A stretch of DNA of 23,110 nt from CAINVV01 sp031432175 (GTDB taxonomy: Bacteria; Bacteroidota; Bacteroidia; Bacteroidales; Prolixibacteraceae). The first letter of the stretch is position 1. The number at the start of each line of letters is the position of its first letter. The stretch is taken from contig CAYHQN010000067.1 of the NCBI GenBank assembly GCA_964358545.1, positions 1 to 23,110 of the forward strand, written 5' to 3'. Made by a program: the position numbers and the translations under genes. The notes beneath the pieces were generated by a model. It had not been told where the DNA came from, did not search any database, and saw only the letters and a list, made by a program, of their open reading frames with translations. Positions 15,266-23,079 of the stretch are shown here, in pieces.

Positions 15266-17514
15266 TACTTTTCAAAAGAGGTTTGGTCCTTTTCAAGGGA
15301 ATATCTGAGTTGATCGAGCATAATAGGAACATCTTCAGGATCTACACCTTGTCTTAGCAAATGTTCCAGGTCCTCGTTAAAAGCATCCATGAATTCCTGT
15401 TCAGACATTTCAGCATCGTTGATGCTCTGTTTGTAAAAATCCAGGGCTATTTTTCTCTTTCCCAAACACCATTGGACATGCCCCATGTTCATTAAATCGA
15501 ACTTGTTGGGCGAATCCTCCACCAGTTTACTGAAATAGTTTTCTGATTGTTGCTTCTTACCAACCAGGAGTGAACACCAACCGATGGGCCTCCATATTTT
15601 CTTGTTCCCAGGTGAGAGATATTCGACTTTGAAATAGGATTTTAACGCTTCATCGTATTGTTTAAGTTCCATCCTGCAATGGCCGATAGAGATGTGGATG
15701 GCAAGATTGTCTGGTTCTAACGCGACTACCTGCTGGTAATAGTGGAGGGCTAAATCCGGCTTTTTCAGATGTCTGTAACACAGGGCTATCTTTTTGTGGT
15801 TCCAGGTGCGGTTTTGATCATACAGATCCGCTTTCAGGTAATAGGAGAGTGCAAGTTCGTAATTCTCCATCTTCTGGTAACAGAAGGCAAGTTTCTGGAT
15901 TAATTCGGCCTCTTCATCATCCTGCATGAGCATGATATATATCTCGGCAGCCTTCAGATAATAATCTTTGGCAAAGTAAAATTCAGCAATATTCCTCATC
16001 AGCTGTGTCTCCTCACGCAAAAGGCCGCGAAAAACTGTTTTGTTATGGAAATCGAACGACCAGGAGAAAATGTCGACGAACCCTTCACGCTGTGGATGAA
16101 GTTTGCAGAACCGGTACAAATCCCTTATGTATTGTCCCGATATTGCCTCCGCTTTTTTATCGTGAGCGATGATTTCATCCTCACTTTCCGCCTCTAGCAA
16201 CTGATCAAACTCTGCTGACATGTTGTCGAACATCATTTTTTTGTATTCTGCCGGGATGGTTTGCATGCTGAAGCAGAAGGAATATTTGTCTGAATTGCAC
16301 AAAACAGGCGTTTTAAGCAAGAGGTCGAACAATTTTTGGTTGACCTGCAGGTCTTCATTGGCAGAACTTCTGATCAAATCGGGATGATGGGAGTAAAAAG
16401 GAACGAACCAGTTGGTAAGTTCACTAAAAAACGGGAAATTTTTCAGATTGGCGAACGAGGTCATAAAGATATCGGCGCCTTTCATCTGCATCTCGCTCAG
16501 CTCCTCCATCTTGTCCATAAATCCGGGCGAATCTTTCAGAATGTCCCGCCACTCCGGATTTTTGTCCTCATTCAGCGCATCCCCCAGCATGGCCTCAAGG
16601 CTCAATTTATTTCTCAAGTTCGGACTTAATTTCATCATCTCGGGAAGGATTTCATCCTGAAGCTTTCGTTGGATCTTTTCTGTCTCTTTTGATCCGATCA
16701 ACTGCAAAATAATCTTTTCAAGATGTTGCCTGAATGATTTTTTTTCGCTCAGCAGAGCGAGACGGGCGGAAATGGCAGGGAAAAGGAAAATCCTTTTGTC
16801 GTAATAATAAAGTGTAAGAAGTAATCCGGTTAATGACCGCTGATTTACCTCTTCCTGATCTGACTCATAGCCTTCGAAAAGAAGCATGATCTTCTGCTCA
16901 TCAAAAAAATGCAATTGACCAAGGGTGACAGATGAAATCAAAAAGGCTTTTTCATATCCCGGAATATGCTGATTTTGAAGAAAATCATTAAAGGATATAA
17001 CTTCCTCATGTGAAAGTTTGTTTTTAAACCAATAGTGGTAAAAAAGATTGATCAGCTTTTGGTGATGTCTTTCTTCTTCTGGTTCGTCTTTTTTGTCAAG
17101 GGGGGGTACTTCGATCAGCGATCGAAGCTCTTTCCCAAGGTGGAAAGATTCCAGCTGAGAAAAGTGGTCGGCAATATTTTCAAGGGCAATTCTTACAAAC
17201 CCGCGTTTTTTCTGGTACTCCAGAGAGTTAGAATACTTCATTCTCAAAGTATCTGCACAACTGTCGGCCAGTTCGAATGCGGAGAGCAATATATGCTGGT
17301 ATATTTTCTGCCTTTCGGGGTCTTTGATTCCTTCGACGGTATATTTAAGCATGAAACGGTAGTTTTGTTCCAGTTCAAGTTGCTGATCGCCAAATTCACC
17401 CAGACCGTTGGCCGTAATAATACGATCAAGCTGATCGAAAGCTGGTTTCAGTTTCCTGTCCGAAAGAAGCTGACAAATCGAATCATGACTATTTTTAATT
17501 TCTGTCTCTTTCAT
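15265..17514 (-). CDS. Tetratricopeptide repeat protein coupled to ppk1
   Basis: This is a 749-aa protein from the ATG at 17514. The frame extends to a TTG at 17547, but that codon lies inside the -7 box, so the ATG is the likely start. There is no signal peptide; the protein is probably cytoplasmic. The first 500 residues are charged and helical (for example EEERHHQKLINLFYHYWFKNKLSHEEV) with no family I recognise. The last 250 contain about five TPR units, clearest in NYELALSYYLKADLYDQNRT, KPDLALHYYQQVVALEPDN, QYDEALKSYFKVEYLSPGN and KRKIALDFYKQSI. TPRs mediate protein-protein contacts. The stop codon overlaps the ppk1 start, placing both in one transcription unit with the 110-aa gene. A role as a PPK partner or scaffold is an inference from position only. 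Confidence 0.88.
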   Translation of the reverse strand: MKETEIKNSHDSICQLLSDRKLKPAFDQLDRIITANGLGEFGDQQLELEQNYRFMLKYTVEGIKDPERQKIYQHILLSAFELADSCADTLRMKYSNSLEYQKKRGFVRIALENIADHFSQLESFHLGKELRSLIEVPPLDKKDEPEEERHHQKLINLFYHYWFKNKLSHEEVISFNDFLQNQHIPGYEKAFLISSVTLGQLHFFDEQKIMLLFEGYESDQEEVNQRSLTGLLLTLYYYDKRIFLFPAISARLALLSEKKSFRQHLEKIILQLIGSKETEKIQRKLQDEILPEMMKLSPNLRNKLSLEAMLGDALNEDKNPEWRDILKDSPGFMDKMEELSEMQMKGADIFMTSFANLKNFPFFSELTNWFVPFYSHHPDLIRSSANEDLQVNQKLFDLLLKTPVLCNSDKYSFCFSMQTIPAEYKKMMFDNMSAEFDQLLEAESEDEIIAHDKKAEAISGQYIRDLYRFCKLHPQREGFVDIFSWSFDFHNKTVFRGLLREETQLMRNIAEFYFAKDYYLKAAEIYIMLMQDDEEAELIQKLAFCYQKMENYELALSYYLKADLYDQNRTWNHKKIALCYRHLKKPDLALHYYQQVVALEPDNLAIHISIGHCRMELKQYDEALKSYFKVEYLSPGNKKIWRPIGWCSLLVGKKQQSENYFSKLVEDSPNKFDLMNMGHVQWCLGKRKIALDFYKQSINDAEMSEQEFMDAFNEDLEHLLRQGVDPEDVPIMLDQLRYSLEKDQTSFEK

Positions 17515-17544
17515 TGGGTACACTGCTTCAATCGCAATGTTAAT

Positions 17545-17575
17545 CAAAACTACCTATAAAAAGTTCTTTTTCAAA
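17545..17575 (-). promoter_or_regulatory. Promoter of the TPR-ppk1 unit (TTTG-N19-TAnnTTTG)
   Basis: On the minus strand, TTTG (17572-17575) and TAGTTTTG (17545-17552) are separated by exactly 19 nt, a complete match to the Bacteroidota primary-sigma consensus. Transcription would start near 17538 and leave about 24 nt before the ATG at 17514. This rules out the TTG at 17547 as a start. Confidence 0.8.
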
Positions 17576-17670
17576 ATGGAAAACGGAAAATGGACAAAGG
17601 AAGGCCAGGGGACGGGGAGAAAGGAAACGGAGAAACAATGAAACGGGGAAACAGGAAAGTGAGGACAGGA
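17573..17670. repeat. Purine-rich degenerate repeat tract
   Basis: About 84 of 98 bases on the + strand are A or G. They are built from imperfect copies of GGAAACGG / GGAAAATGG / GGGGAAAC. The tract lies between the porP/sprF stop and the TPR-ppk1 promoter and reads as polypyrimidine in the direction of transcription. I see no protein-coding potential in it. Confidence 0.7.
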
Positions 17671-17723
17671 CTGTTTTTGTTCTGGCTACCCCAAAAGTAT
17701 TGCTCCATGCCCCGCGCCCTCTG

Positions 17724-18671
17724 CTAAAAATACCTGGCCGTGTACCTTTTGGCTCTCTTGGTGTTGTGGAACTCATAATTAATTGTGAATTCATGGGTTC
17801 CAGAGTTGATCATATTTTGGTGGAATGTTGTCAGGTCGAAGGAGTAGCCAAATCGTAACTGCGAATTGACATTGAACTGAAAGGAGAGTGCATAGGAGTT
17901 TTTAAGCCTGTAGGTAGCTCCGAACCAAACCCTTTCATAGAGTAGAATATTTGCGGCAAGGTCGATGTAAGAGGGCGTTTGCTCACTCCATCTGAAAAGA
18001 GCAGTGGGTTTTAATTTCACGTTATCGGCAACACTAAAAACATAGCCTCCCATGGCATAAGCGTGCAGGACTTCACGGTAAACCTTTTTGTCTGAATCAT
18101 CCACAATGTTGTTTTTGAACAACTTTGGCATGGAAATACCAAGAAAAAAAATGTCACTGTGCCAAAGAACGCCGAATCCTACATTGGGCAACATTTTAAA
18201 ATCCACATTTTGGGCAAAAGATGGATCCAGTGGATCATTCAGTTCCAAATCTGTGAATCGTGCGTGATAGGTATTGAAGCCGGCCTTGATTCCCAGGGCG
18301 AGATATTGTCGTGGTTTCAAAATGATCCGATAGGCATAATCAGCATATAGGCCGTTTTGGAGAATGGGTCCCCATTTATCGTTTACAATGGATAATCCAA
18401 GCCCGACATTGAAGGATTTCATCGGGAAGTGCATAGTAAAAGTGTTGGAGTTTGGAGCTCCTTCCCATCCGACCCATTGGGCCCGCGACAAAGCATTTAT
18501 CGTTAGTACACCCGAGATTCCGGCATAGGCGGGCTGGATAGATAATAAATTGGTGAGATACTGGGTGTAAATCGGATCTTGCTGCGATTTTACAGACTTT
18601 GCAAATACCGAGAGCAGAATCAAAACCACGGCCAGTAACACAATCGACCTGGGGAAATGGGCTATTTTCAT
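17724..18671 (-). CDS. Type IX secretion system PorP/SprF family membrane protein
   Basis: This 315-aa outer-membrane beta-barrel belongs to the PorP/SprF family, whose members support type IX secretion or anchor PorE/gliding complexes. A signal peptide covers residues 1 to about 29 (RSIVLLAVVLILLSVFAKSV). The family-defining mature start follows, SQQDPIYTQYLTNLLSIQPAYAG, and then SRAQWVGWEGAPNSNTF. Alternating amphipathic strands continue to the C-terminus (RAKRYTARYF). Genomes usually carry many paralogues, each often beside a large secreted protein; here no such partner is adjacent, so the particular cargo or role is unknown and I give no symbol. No TAnnTTTG box is visible in the 134-bp divergent gap to ribE. 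The purine-rich tract lies downstream. Confidence 0.93.
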   Translation of the reverse strand: MKIAHFPRSIVLLAVVLILLSVFAKSVKSQQDPIYTQYLTNLLSIQPAYAGISGVLTINALSRAQWVGWEGAPNSNTFTMHFPMKSFNVGLGLSIVNDKWGPILQNGLYADYAYRIILKPRQYLALGIKAGFNTYHARFTDLELNDPLDPSFAQNVDFKMLPNVGFGVLWHSDIFFLGISMPKLFKNNIVDDSDKKVYREVLHAYAMGGYVFSVADNVKLKPTALFRWSEQTPSYIDLAANILLYERVWFGATYRLKNSYALSFQFNVNSQLRFGYSFDLTTFHQNMINSGTHEFTINYEFHNTKRAKRYTARYF

Positions 18672-18782
18672 ATTTAAAAGGTTAAGGGAGTCCTTTTTAA
18701 TAGTAAAATTGAGGGATAAATATAGTTATTTCCTTTGATAAGTAAGAATGAAACTTTACAGTTTGGAATTACTATTATCTTC

Positions 18783-18795
18783 GTAAAAATTTTAC
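18783..18795. promoter_or_regulatory. Perfect 13-bp palindrome upstream of ribE
   Basis: GTAAAA (18783-18788) and TTTTAC (18790-18795) form a perfect inverted repeat about one central base. It sits 10 bp before the ribE ATG and directly after a near-consensus -7 box (TATCTTCG, 18776-18783). It could be an operator, or a chance AT-rich palindrome. No FMN riboswitch was recognised upstream. Confidence 0.3.
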
Positions 18796-18805
18796 AATTA
18801 AAAAG

Positions 18806-19411
18806 ATGTTTTCAGGAATAATTGAAGGTATGGGTACCGTGGTATCCATTGTAAAGGAACAGGAGAATGTTCACTTTACGCTGAGTTGTGATTTCACTGA
18901 TGAACTTAAAGTAGATCAAAGTTTATCGCACAACGGGGTATGTCTGACTGTCGTCCGGATAGATGGACAAAATTATACCGTGACGGCCATCAAAGAGACC
19001 TTGCTAAAAACAAATCTTGGTGTTTTGAAAGCCGGTGACAAGGTTAACCTTGAGAGAAGCATGAAAATGGATGGCCGGTTGGATGGCCATATCGTTCAGG
19101 GACATGTGGATCAGACGGCGATCTGTAAAGAGGTGGTAGAGGCCGATGGAAGCTGGTATTACACTTTTTCATATGCTTTCGATGCAGACATGGCAAGAAA
19201 GGGTTACATGACAGTTGAGAAAGGCTCAATTACTGTCAACGGAGTAAGTCTCACCGTTGTCAATTCGCAAACTGACTCTTTTCAGGTTGCCATCATTCCG
19301 TATACTTTTGAACACACCAATTTTCAATCCATCCGAAAGGGGAGCGTAATCAATCTTGAATTCGACATCATTGGAAAATACCTTAGCAGGCTGGCTGAGT
19401 TTAGCCGGTAG
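18806..19411 (+). CDS. ribE: Riboflavin synthase, alpha subunit
   Basis: This enzyme dismutates two 6,7-dimethyl-8-ribityllumazine molecules to riboflavin and 5-amino-6-ribitylaminouracil, the last step of riboflavin synthesis. The 201-aa length is normal for a cytoplasmic homotrimer. It starts with the diagnostic MFSGIIEGMG and consists of two lumazine-binding barrels of about 95 residues. The repeated core motif is seen as HNGVCLTVV in the first and VNGVSLTVV in the second; MDGRLDGHIVQGHVD joins them and contains the conserved GH(I/V)V(Q/S)GH. The ATG at 18806 follows an A-rich leader (AATTAAAAAG). No other riboflavin gene is adjacent. The dipeptidase follows on the same strand after 56 bp. 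The symbol is ribE in E. coli-like naming and ribC/ribB in some systems. Confidence 0.96.
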   Translation: MFSGIIEGMGTVVSIVKEQENVHFTLSCDFTDELKVDQSLSHNGVCLTVVRIDGQNYTVTAIKETLLKTNLGVLKAGDKVNLERSMKMDGRLDGHIVQGHVDQTAICKEVVEADGSWYYTFSYAFDADMARKGYMTVEKGSITVNGVSLTVVNSQTDSFQVAIIPYTFEHTNFQSIRKGSVINLEFDIIGKYLSRLAEFSR

Positions 19412-19432
19412 TCTTACTTGGAAAGAAAATGC

Positions 19433-19464
19433 AAATGTGAAAATTGGGAAATGTGAAAATGTGA
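19433..19464 (+). repeat. Octamer tandem repeat AAATGTGA before the dipeptidase start
   Basis: Four consecutive 8-bp units are present: AAATGTGA, a degenerate AAATTGGG, then AAATGTGA twice. The tract ends 3 bp before the dipeptidase ATG, so it occupies the ribosome-binding region. Each intact unit contains ATGTGA, a start codon followed at once by a stop codon. Confidence 0.75.
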
Positions 19465-19467
19465 AAA

Positions 19468-20700
19468 ATGAAAAAAATAATTCTGCGAAGTCTGTCTTTC
19501 TCCGTTGTTCTGCTCTTTGTTGCCGGAATCGCCTATGGTAAAGAAACTGTGGAAGCCAAAGCTGCCAGGATTCACAATGCTGTTCTGACAATCGATACGC
19601 ACTCGGATACCCCTTTGAATCTTTTAAGGGATGGTTTTGATATCGGGAAGAGACAAGATCAGGCGACCTCCGGCACCAAAGTTGATTTCCCCAGGATGAA
19701 GGATGGCGGATTGGATGCCCAGTTTTTCGCAGTATTTGTGGCGCAGGGTCCAAGGACTCCAGAAGGGAATGCCATAGTACAAAAAAAGGCTTTGGATATT
19801 CTCGCAGCGATACGTAAAAGCGTTGGTGCAAATCCAGATCAAGCAGAGATTGCACTGACTCCAGATGATGCATACAATTTAAAGGGGTTGGGCAAGAGAG
19901 CCATCTTCATCGGACTGGAAAACGGTTATGCCCTTGGCAATGATATCACCCTGGTAAAAAAATATTATGATATGGGCATCAGGTACATCACCCTGTGCCA
20001 CTCCTATAACAATGACATCTGCGACTCATCAACCGATAAAAAAAAAGGTGCTGAATACCATGGCCTTTCATCCTTCGGGAAGGAAGTTTTAGCGGAAATG
20101 AACAGAACCGGAATGATCATTGATGTCTCGCATAGTTCGGATGAAACCTTTATGGATGTCATCAGATTAAGTAAAGCACCTATCATTGCAAGCCATTCCT
20201 GTTCGCGCGCTGTATGTGATAATCCCAGAAATCTCACTGACGATGATCTTCGTGCATTGGCCAAAAATGGAGGAGTCATTCAGATGTGCTTCCTTTCAGA
20301 CTATATCAAAAAGCCGGATCCGAATCCGAAAAGAGATTCTGTAATGGCCATTGTGAGCAAAAAGTACAACGATTTTCAGGGTCTGACCGATGAGCAATCC
20401 AGGGAAGCCTACAAGGAATACCGCGAAGCAGGCAAAAAATTCCCCAACAAACTGGCAACTGTTCAGGATATGGTCAACCACATCGATCACATCGTGAAAG
20501 TCATTGGTATCGATTACGTTGGTATTGGAACCGACTTTGACGGCGGAGGCGATTTGTCGGGTTGCAGGGATGTGAGTATGATGGGAAACGTCACCCTCGA
20601 ACTGGTAAAAAGAGGTTATTCCGAAAAGGATATTAAAAAGATCTGGGGAGGAAATTTTATGCGAGTCTTTCGCGAGGTTCAGAAATCGGCTGCACTTTAA
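19468..20700 (+). CDS. Secreted dipeptidase, peptidase family M19 (renal/membrane dipeptidase)
   Basis: This zinc dipeptidase (410 aa) should hydrolyse dipeptides, possibly with D-residues, in the periplasm. A signal peptide covers residues 1 to about 24 (LSFSVVLLFVAGIAYG). The TIM-barrel metal ligands of family M19 are visible: HSDTP (His45, Asp47), GLENG (Glu151, bridging), DVSH (His222) and ASHS (His243), with the conserved GIGTDFDGGG (Asp356) near the C-terminus. RNLTDDDLRALAKNGGVIQ is also typical. The ATG at 19468 gives the proper signal peptide. It follows ribE by 56 bp, filled by AAATGTGA octamers, and no TAnnTTTG box lies in that gap. Read-through from ribE or a promoter within ribE is therefore likely. 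No lipobox Cys is seen, so it is probably soluble periplasmic. Confidence 0.95.
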   Translation: MKKIILRSLSFSVVLLFVAGIAYGKETVEAKAARIHNAVLTIDTHSDTPLNLLRDGFDIGKRQDQATSGTKVDFPRMKDGGLDAQFFAVFVAQGPRTPEGNAIVQKKALDILAAIRKSVGANPDQAEIALTPDDAYNLKGLGKRAIFIGLENGYALGNDITLVKKYYDMGIRYITLCHSYNNDICDSSTDKKKGAEYHGLSSFGKEVLAEMNRTGMIIDVSHSSDETFMDVIRLSKAPIIASHSCSRAVCDNPRNLTDDDLRALAKNGGVIQMCFLSDYIKKPDPNPKRDSVMAIVSKKYNDFQGLTDEQSREAYKEYREAGKKFPNKLATVQDMVNHIDHIVKVIGIDYVGIGTDFDGGGDLSGCRDVSMMGNVTLELVKRGYSEKDIKKIWGGNFMRVFREVQKSAAL

Positions 20701-20703
20701 AAA

Positions 20704-21801
20704 TTATTTGTCAGCCATCAACCAGTAACTGGTTTCGGGATCTGCCTCCAATATTTTCCCCAAGCCTTGAACAGCATCTTGCCGGGTTAGGTAGCTTTCA
20801 ACAGAAACCCTGAAGAAACTTCTGCCCATGGTGGAAACCTCAGCATGATAGCCTTGCTTGATTAGCTTTTCAGCAAGTTTATCTGCATTTTCCCTGACTT
20901 TGAAACAGCCGCCTACCACGTGAAATTTACCTCTGGTAGCTGCTCCTTCTGAATTTTTAACAACACTAGTCTGGGATGCAGAAGCCTTGGGTTCAGGCAC
21001 CATAGGTACAACCGGAGCATGATCTTCTGAAGTTATTGGCTCAGCCGAAGCGGCCTCTTCTTTGCGATCAGTGGCAATTGATTTCGTCTCAACTTTGGGT
21101 TCAGATGGTACTGGCAGCAATTCCGATTTGACACCAGGAAGTGCAACAGGTGTATCTGACAAAGCGAGAGAAGCGCTGTTGGTACTCTTTTGGATGGCAG
21201 ACTCTCTGCTGTTAAAAATTTTATTAAAAGGTACAAAGTATAGCAATGCAAGGAGGGGTAAGCCTACCAACAGATATTTTACCACGGGGTGAATGCGTTT
21301 TTGAGGCTCAGGATCTTTGTCCCTGAATACAGGCTTAGTGGTCAGGGTGTGTTTGTTAACGAGCTGCGGGAAATGAAAAAAGTCGAGGCCAAATGCGTCA
21401 GCCCTGAGATTAACTTTTGGAATGGCGTCAAACAAAATGTTCTCATTCTTATCGAAATAGATGGAACCAATCTGATCAAATTCGACCCGTTCCCCATTTT
21501 CCAGCCTGGACTGACATTCTGAAACAAATTCTGAAACAATTTTTCTGGCTTCAAGGTATCCAACCCCCTCTTTCTCCACAATATAATTTACCACCAATCC
21601 ATCATTCTTTTTTAGCTTGCCGCTAAAAATAATCTCTTTGGACGGAGGGGAAAATTGGTCGCTCTGGACATCATACCCTGAGGTTTGATAGTTGGCAATA
21701 AACCCTCCGAGATCCGGGATGATCACGCAATCGTTGGTTTTCAACAACTCTGAAAGATAAACAGAAAGGTCCATTTGATACGAATTTGTATTACTCCGCA
21801 T
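20704..21801 (-). CDS. HU (CCDC81-type)/SPOR domain inner-membrane protein
   Basis: This 365-aa protein has a composite architecture known in Bacteroidota. Residues 10-145 match the bacterial HU-CCDC81 domains (MDLSVYLSELLKTNDCVIIPDLGGFIANY, then EKEGVGYLEARKIVSEFV). A single membrane helix is at about 173-191 (VVKYLLVGLPLLALLYFV). A Ser/Pro/Glu-rich linker follows, and residues 291-363 form a SPOR domain (KFHVVGGCFKVRENADKLAEKL ... FFRVSVESY). SPOR domains bind denuded septal peptidoglycan, so the protein probably spans the envelope at division sites with its HU part in the cytoplasm. Whether the HU part binds DNA is unknown. Met10 (21774) is where relatives usually begin and may be the true start; the ATG at 21801 is the longest. 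A putative -7 box is at 21861. Its stop lies only 3 bp from that of the convergent dipeptidase. Confidence 0.9.
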   Translation of the reverse strand: MRSNTNSYQMDLSVYLSELLKTNDCVIIPDLGGFIANYQTSGYDVQSDQFSPPSKEIIFSGKLKKNDGLVVNYIVEKEGVGYLEARKIVSEFVSECQSRLENGERVEFDQIGSIYFDKNENILFDAIPKVNLRADAFGLDFFHFPQLVNKHTLTTKPVFRDKDPEPQKRIHPVVKYLLVGLPLLALLYFVPFNKIFNSRESAIQKSTNSASLALSDTPVALPGVKSELLPVPSEPKVETKSIATDRKEEAASAEPITSEDHAPVVPMVPEPKASASQTSVVKNSEGAATRGKFHVVGGCFKVRENADKLAEKLIKQGYHAEVSTMGRSFFRVSVESYLTRQDAVQGLGKILEADPETSYWLMADK

Positions 21802-21860
21802 ATGCGGGAACGGTTGGTCCGAAGCTTCGGAATCTCTTTTCTAACTGAGTAAATGAATCC

Positions 21861-21868
21861 CAAATATA
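21861..21868 (-). promoter_or_regulatory. Putative promoter -7 element of the HU/SPOR gene
   Basis: On the minus strand this reads TATATTTG, a full TAnnTTTG match. The matching -33 position (21888-21891) falls on the galE -7 box, so the two divergent promoters overlap. The leader would be about 50 nt to the ATG at 21801 or 80 nt to that at 21774. Confidence 0.5.
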
Positions 21869-21888
21869 AGAATAAATCTTAGATTTTG

Positions 21889-21896
21889 TACATTTG
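21889..21896 (+). promoter_or_regulatory. Putative galE promoter -7 element
   Basis: TACATTTG matches TAnnTTTG. Transcription would start near 21903, so the ATG at 21886 cannot be the galE start and the one at 21934 (leader about 31 nt) is chosen. Confidence 0.55.
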
Positions 21897-21933
21897 GCCT
21901 CCGGCTTTATGTAAATCTAATTGCGTATTTCAG

Positions 21934-22962
21934 ATGAAGGGAAAAATTTTAGTTACGGGAGGTACAGGATATATTGGCTCACATACCGTAGTAGAACTAC
22001 AAAATGAGGGTTTCGAGGTAGTCATTGTGGATGATTTAAGCAATTCAACGGAGGCAGTGGTGGATCAAATCGAAGAGATTACTGGGATTCGTCCCGAATT
22101 CCACCATTTAAATATGCAAAATCTCGAACTTTTGGAGAAGTTCTTTAACGAGTCAAAAGGTATCAAGGCCGTGATTCATTTTGCCGCATTCAAGGCAGTT
22201 GGTGAATCTGTACAAAAACCACTGAACTACTACCGCAACAACCTGGTTTCCCTAATCAACCTCTTTGAGTGCATGGAACATTCGGGTGTCAACAATCTTG
22301 TATTTTCCTCATCCTGTACTGTTTACGGTCAGCCGGACCATCTCCCGGTAACGGAACAGACACCACGTCAGACTGCCGAATCGCCATATGGCAATACAAA
22401 AATAGTTTGTGAAGATATCATCCGGGATTATACACGTGCAAATCCAAAGATTCAAGCCATTGCGCTTCGATATTTCAATCCGATAGGGGCTCATCCTTCT
22501 GCATTGATCGGGGAACTTCCCAATGGGATTCCCGGCAATTTGGTCCCTTTTTTGACCCAAACGGCCGCGGGAATCCGACCTCAGCTATCGGTTTTCGGCA
22601 ACGACTACAATACGCCGGATGGAAGCTGTATTCGTGACTATATCAATGTGGTTGACCTGGCAAAAGCGCATGTGATTTCTATCGGGCGATTGCTCGATCA
22701 TAAGAATGAGTCTGGTTTCGAATTTTTCAATGTAGGAACCGGCAATGGGGTTTCTGTGCTCGCACTGTTGAACTCCTTTGAGAAAGCTACCGGACAAAAG
22801 GTCAATTACAAAATTGTAGGCAGAAGGGCAGGAGATATTGAGCAAATCTATGCAGATACGACCAAAGCGAACACAGTTTTGGGATGGAAATCCATGACCA
22901 CACTGGAGGAGACTCTTTTATCGGCATGGAACTGGGAGAAGCGGATTAGGATTAATGGATGA
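21934..22962 (+). CDS. galE: UDP-glucose 4-epimerase
   Basis: This NAD-dependent short-chain dehydrogenase/reductase interconverts UDP-glucose and UDP-galactose (some members also use the N-acetyl forms), supplying sugars for surface polysaccharides. From the ATG at 21934 the product is 342 aa, the usual GalE length. The frame is open from 21886, but the extra 16 residues overlap the promoter and precede the Rossmann start. Motifs are GGTGYIGS (NAD binding, near the N-terminus), DDLSNS, HFAAFKAVGESV, SSSCTVYG, the catalytic YGNTK (YxxxK), LRYFNPIGAHPS and the C-terminal FNVGTGNG. It is divergent from the HU/SPOR gene with closely overlapping promoters. Its stop lies inside a GGATGATTG-like repeat stretch. 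No other sugar genes are visible before the window ends. Confidence 0.95.
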   Translation: MKGKILVTGGTGYIGSHTVVELQNEGFEVVIVDDLSNSTEAVVDQIEEITGIRPEFHHLNMQNLELLEKFFNESKGIKAVIHFAAFKAVGESVQKPLNYYRNNLVSLINLFECMEHSGVNNLVFSSSCTVYGQPDHLPVTEQTPRQTAESPYGNTKIVCEDIIRDYTRANPKIQAIALRYFNPIGAHPSALIGELPNGIPGNLVPFLTQTAAGIRPQLSVFGNDYNTPDGSCIRDYINVVDLAKAHVISIGRLLDHKNESGFEFFNVGTGNGVSVLALLNSFEKATGQKVNYKIVGRRAGDIEQIYADTTKANTVLGWKSMTTLEETLLSAWNWEKRIRING

Positions 22963-23012
22963 ATGGATTGCTGGATGATTGATTAATGTGATGATTGGAT
23001 AATGTGAAAATG
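22941..23012 (+). repeat. Degenerate short repeats after galE
   Basis: Imperfect copies of GGATGATTG / GGATTAATG / AATGTGATG run across the galE stop codon into the intergenic DNA. They end in AATGTGAAAATG (23001-23012), a 12-base exact match to 19450-19461 upstream of the dipeptidase. No coding potential is seen. Confidence 0.55.
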
Positions 23013-23055
23013 AACAGGACGGAGAAGGAGGGAGTACATCTCATTCAAAATGCAA

Positions 23056-23079
23056 CCCTTCGACCCTTCGACAAGCTTC
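23056..23079 (+). repeat. Tandem CCCTTCGA octamer near the window end
   Basis: CCCTTCGA occurs twice back to back (23056-23063, 23064-23071), followed by CAAGCTTC. It resembles the CCTTCGACAAGCTC-type intergenic repeats that recur in many bacterial genomes. Dispersal cannot be judged from this window. Confidence 0.4.

Noticed and set aside
17515..17547. TTG start at 17547 for the TPR protein
   Set aside because: The TTG coincides with the -7 box of a perfect TTTG-N19-TAnnTTTG promoter, so it would not be transcribed.
18672..18710. Short AAAAGG/CCTTTT inverted repeat in the porP/sprF leader
   Set aside because: A six-base stem in AT-rich DNA is easily explained by chance. No promoter or regulator context supports it.
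21886..21933. Upstream ATG at 21886 for galE
   Set aside because: It precedes the TACATTTG box, and the 16 extra residues lie ahead of the normal GalE N-terminus.
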